From Lasioglossum baleicum (taxonomy: Eukaryota > Arthropoda > Insecta > Hymenoptera > Halictidae), in assembly GCF_051020765.1 (NCBI RefSeq), contig NW_027469596.1, positions 28,427 through 92,426 of the forward strand: a DNA stretch of 64,000 nt, written 5' to 3'. This document shows, piece by piece, positions 63,618-64,000 of the stretch; position 1 is the stretch's first letter; each line of letters begins with the position of its first letter. A program made the position numbers and the translations under genes. The notes beneath the pieces were generated by a model. That model was not told the origin of the DNA. It saw only the letters and a program-made list of their open reading frames with translations, and searched no databases.

Positions 63618-64000
63618 CTGTACTCTACTGGCAATGGACACATTAATTCTCGGTATGAGTATTAAAGTAGATCGTCAAACCGTTTCAGAATGCCACTAAG
63701 AGGAATAACGTAATACTCTTCAATGGATGCCTTATCTTCCGAGAATATAACCCTCAGTATCGACGGCATAACTTCGTGGTCGTAGAATCCAATTAGTAAA
63801 CATTTTCTGACGGGCACCTTAATTTCCTGCATGAATTAGACAAGCGAGTGTCAAACCGTTCGGGAACGGTTCCACCTTCTGTGAGAGACGAACGGCTACG
63901 TCAATAGCATCCCCTATCCTGCGATTCCGAGAATCTAACCAGGTATTCCGGGAGTGAATTCGGTTTACAGTATTGGCAATAGACACTTTCATTCATGGTT

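Larger units (their letters stand above)
59412..64000 (+). repeat. Satellite block 11, + orientation, cut by window end
   Basis: About thirteen units to the window end. It starts with the ATTACACGA variant shared with 31711. It contains a class-3 unit near 61790, class-2 near 59690, 61080 and 62770, the perfect hairpin at 62567-62590 and a deletion of about 60 bp near 63615. The array evidently continues past the window. Confidence 0.9.

Noticed and set aside
1..64000. CRISPR-like or phage repeat array
   Set aside because: The repeats are contiguous 346-bp units without unique spacers, and the only protein-coding remnant is a eukaryotic-type piggyBac transposase.
1..64000. tRNA, rRNA or histone gene clusters as the source of the tandem unit
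   Set aside because: I found no tRNA arms, rRNA core motifs or histone-like frames in the unit on either strand.
1..64000. A defence, biosynthetic or other multi-gene system
   Set aside because: No set of intact genes is present. The unusual feature of this window is the inverted-block satellite architecture, not an encoded pathway.

Overview
The window is almost entirely satellite DNA, with no cellular gene that I can support. About 61.3 kb is an old, strongly diverged tandem array of a ~346-bp unit, roughly 177 copies. One ~2.67-kb decayed piggyBac-type DNA transposon lies at 3784-6450. The piggyBac family, the TA microsatellites and the lack of CpG depletion in old repeats fit an animal, most likely an insect or other arthropod, with little DNA methylation. 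That taxonomic reading is inference and not firm. The array could be pericentromeric, centromeric or other heterochromatin; nothing in the sequence decides which.

The 346-bp unit is itself a diverged dimer. Half A (about 177 bp) and half B (about 169 bp) align over the stretch that runs from ACCTTAATT through TCAAACCGTT and GAGAACGTTACCA. In a few places A and B have recombined to leave single ~169-bp hybrid half-units, for example 8042-8210, two in a row at 26868-27205, and 49497-49664. At least three unit classes are mixed along the array: class 1 carries CAGTGACGGGCACC, class 2 carries GCAGACGGACACC with GTGTTCACGGAAAC, and class 3 carries ACACCGTGTTCAGAGGTACG.

The array is not head-to-tail throughout. 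It is a mosaic of blocks that switch orientation ten times. I call '+' the orientation in which CACCTATCCTGTGATTCC reads on the given strand. Blocks: + 1-848; - 849-11345 (interrupted by the transposon); + 11346-16100; - 16101-21436; + 21437-30729; - 30730-31700; + 31701-35845; - 35846-40826; + 40827-54311; - 54312-59411; + 59412-64000. Several switch points are copies of one another: 30730, 35846 and 54312 share one +/- breakpoint; 11345 and 40826 share one -/+ breakpoint; 31700 and 59411 share another. The inversions therefore arose a few times and were then copied as part of much larger units, giving a higher-order structure of tens of kb.

The transposon sits in a class-3 unit at a place where the satellite consensus reads TTAA, the piggyBac target. 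Its ends have the unequal layout of the founding piggyBac element: a short terminal repeat, then a 3-bp spacer on the left but about 32 bp on the right before an inner repeat. Its transposase is recognisable end to end, with all three catalytic aspartates and a C-terminal Cys-rich domain, but it is broken by several stops and frameshifts. All other open frames in the window are short accidental frames through the satellite.
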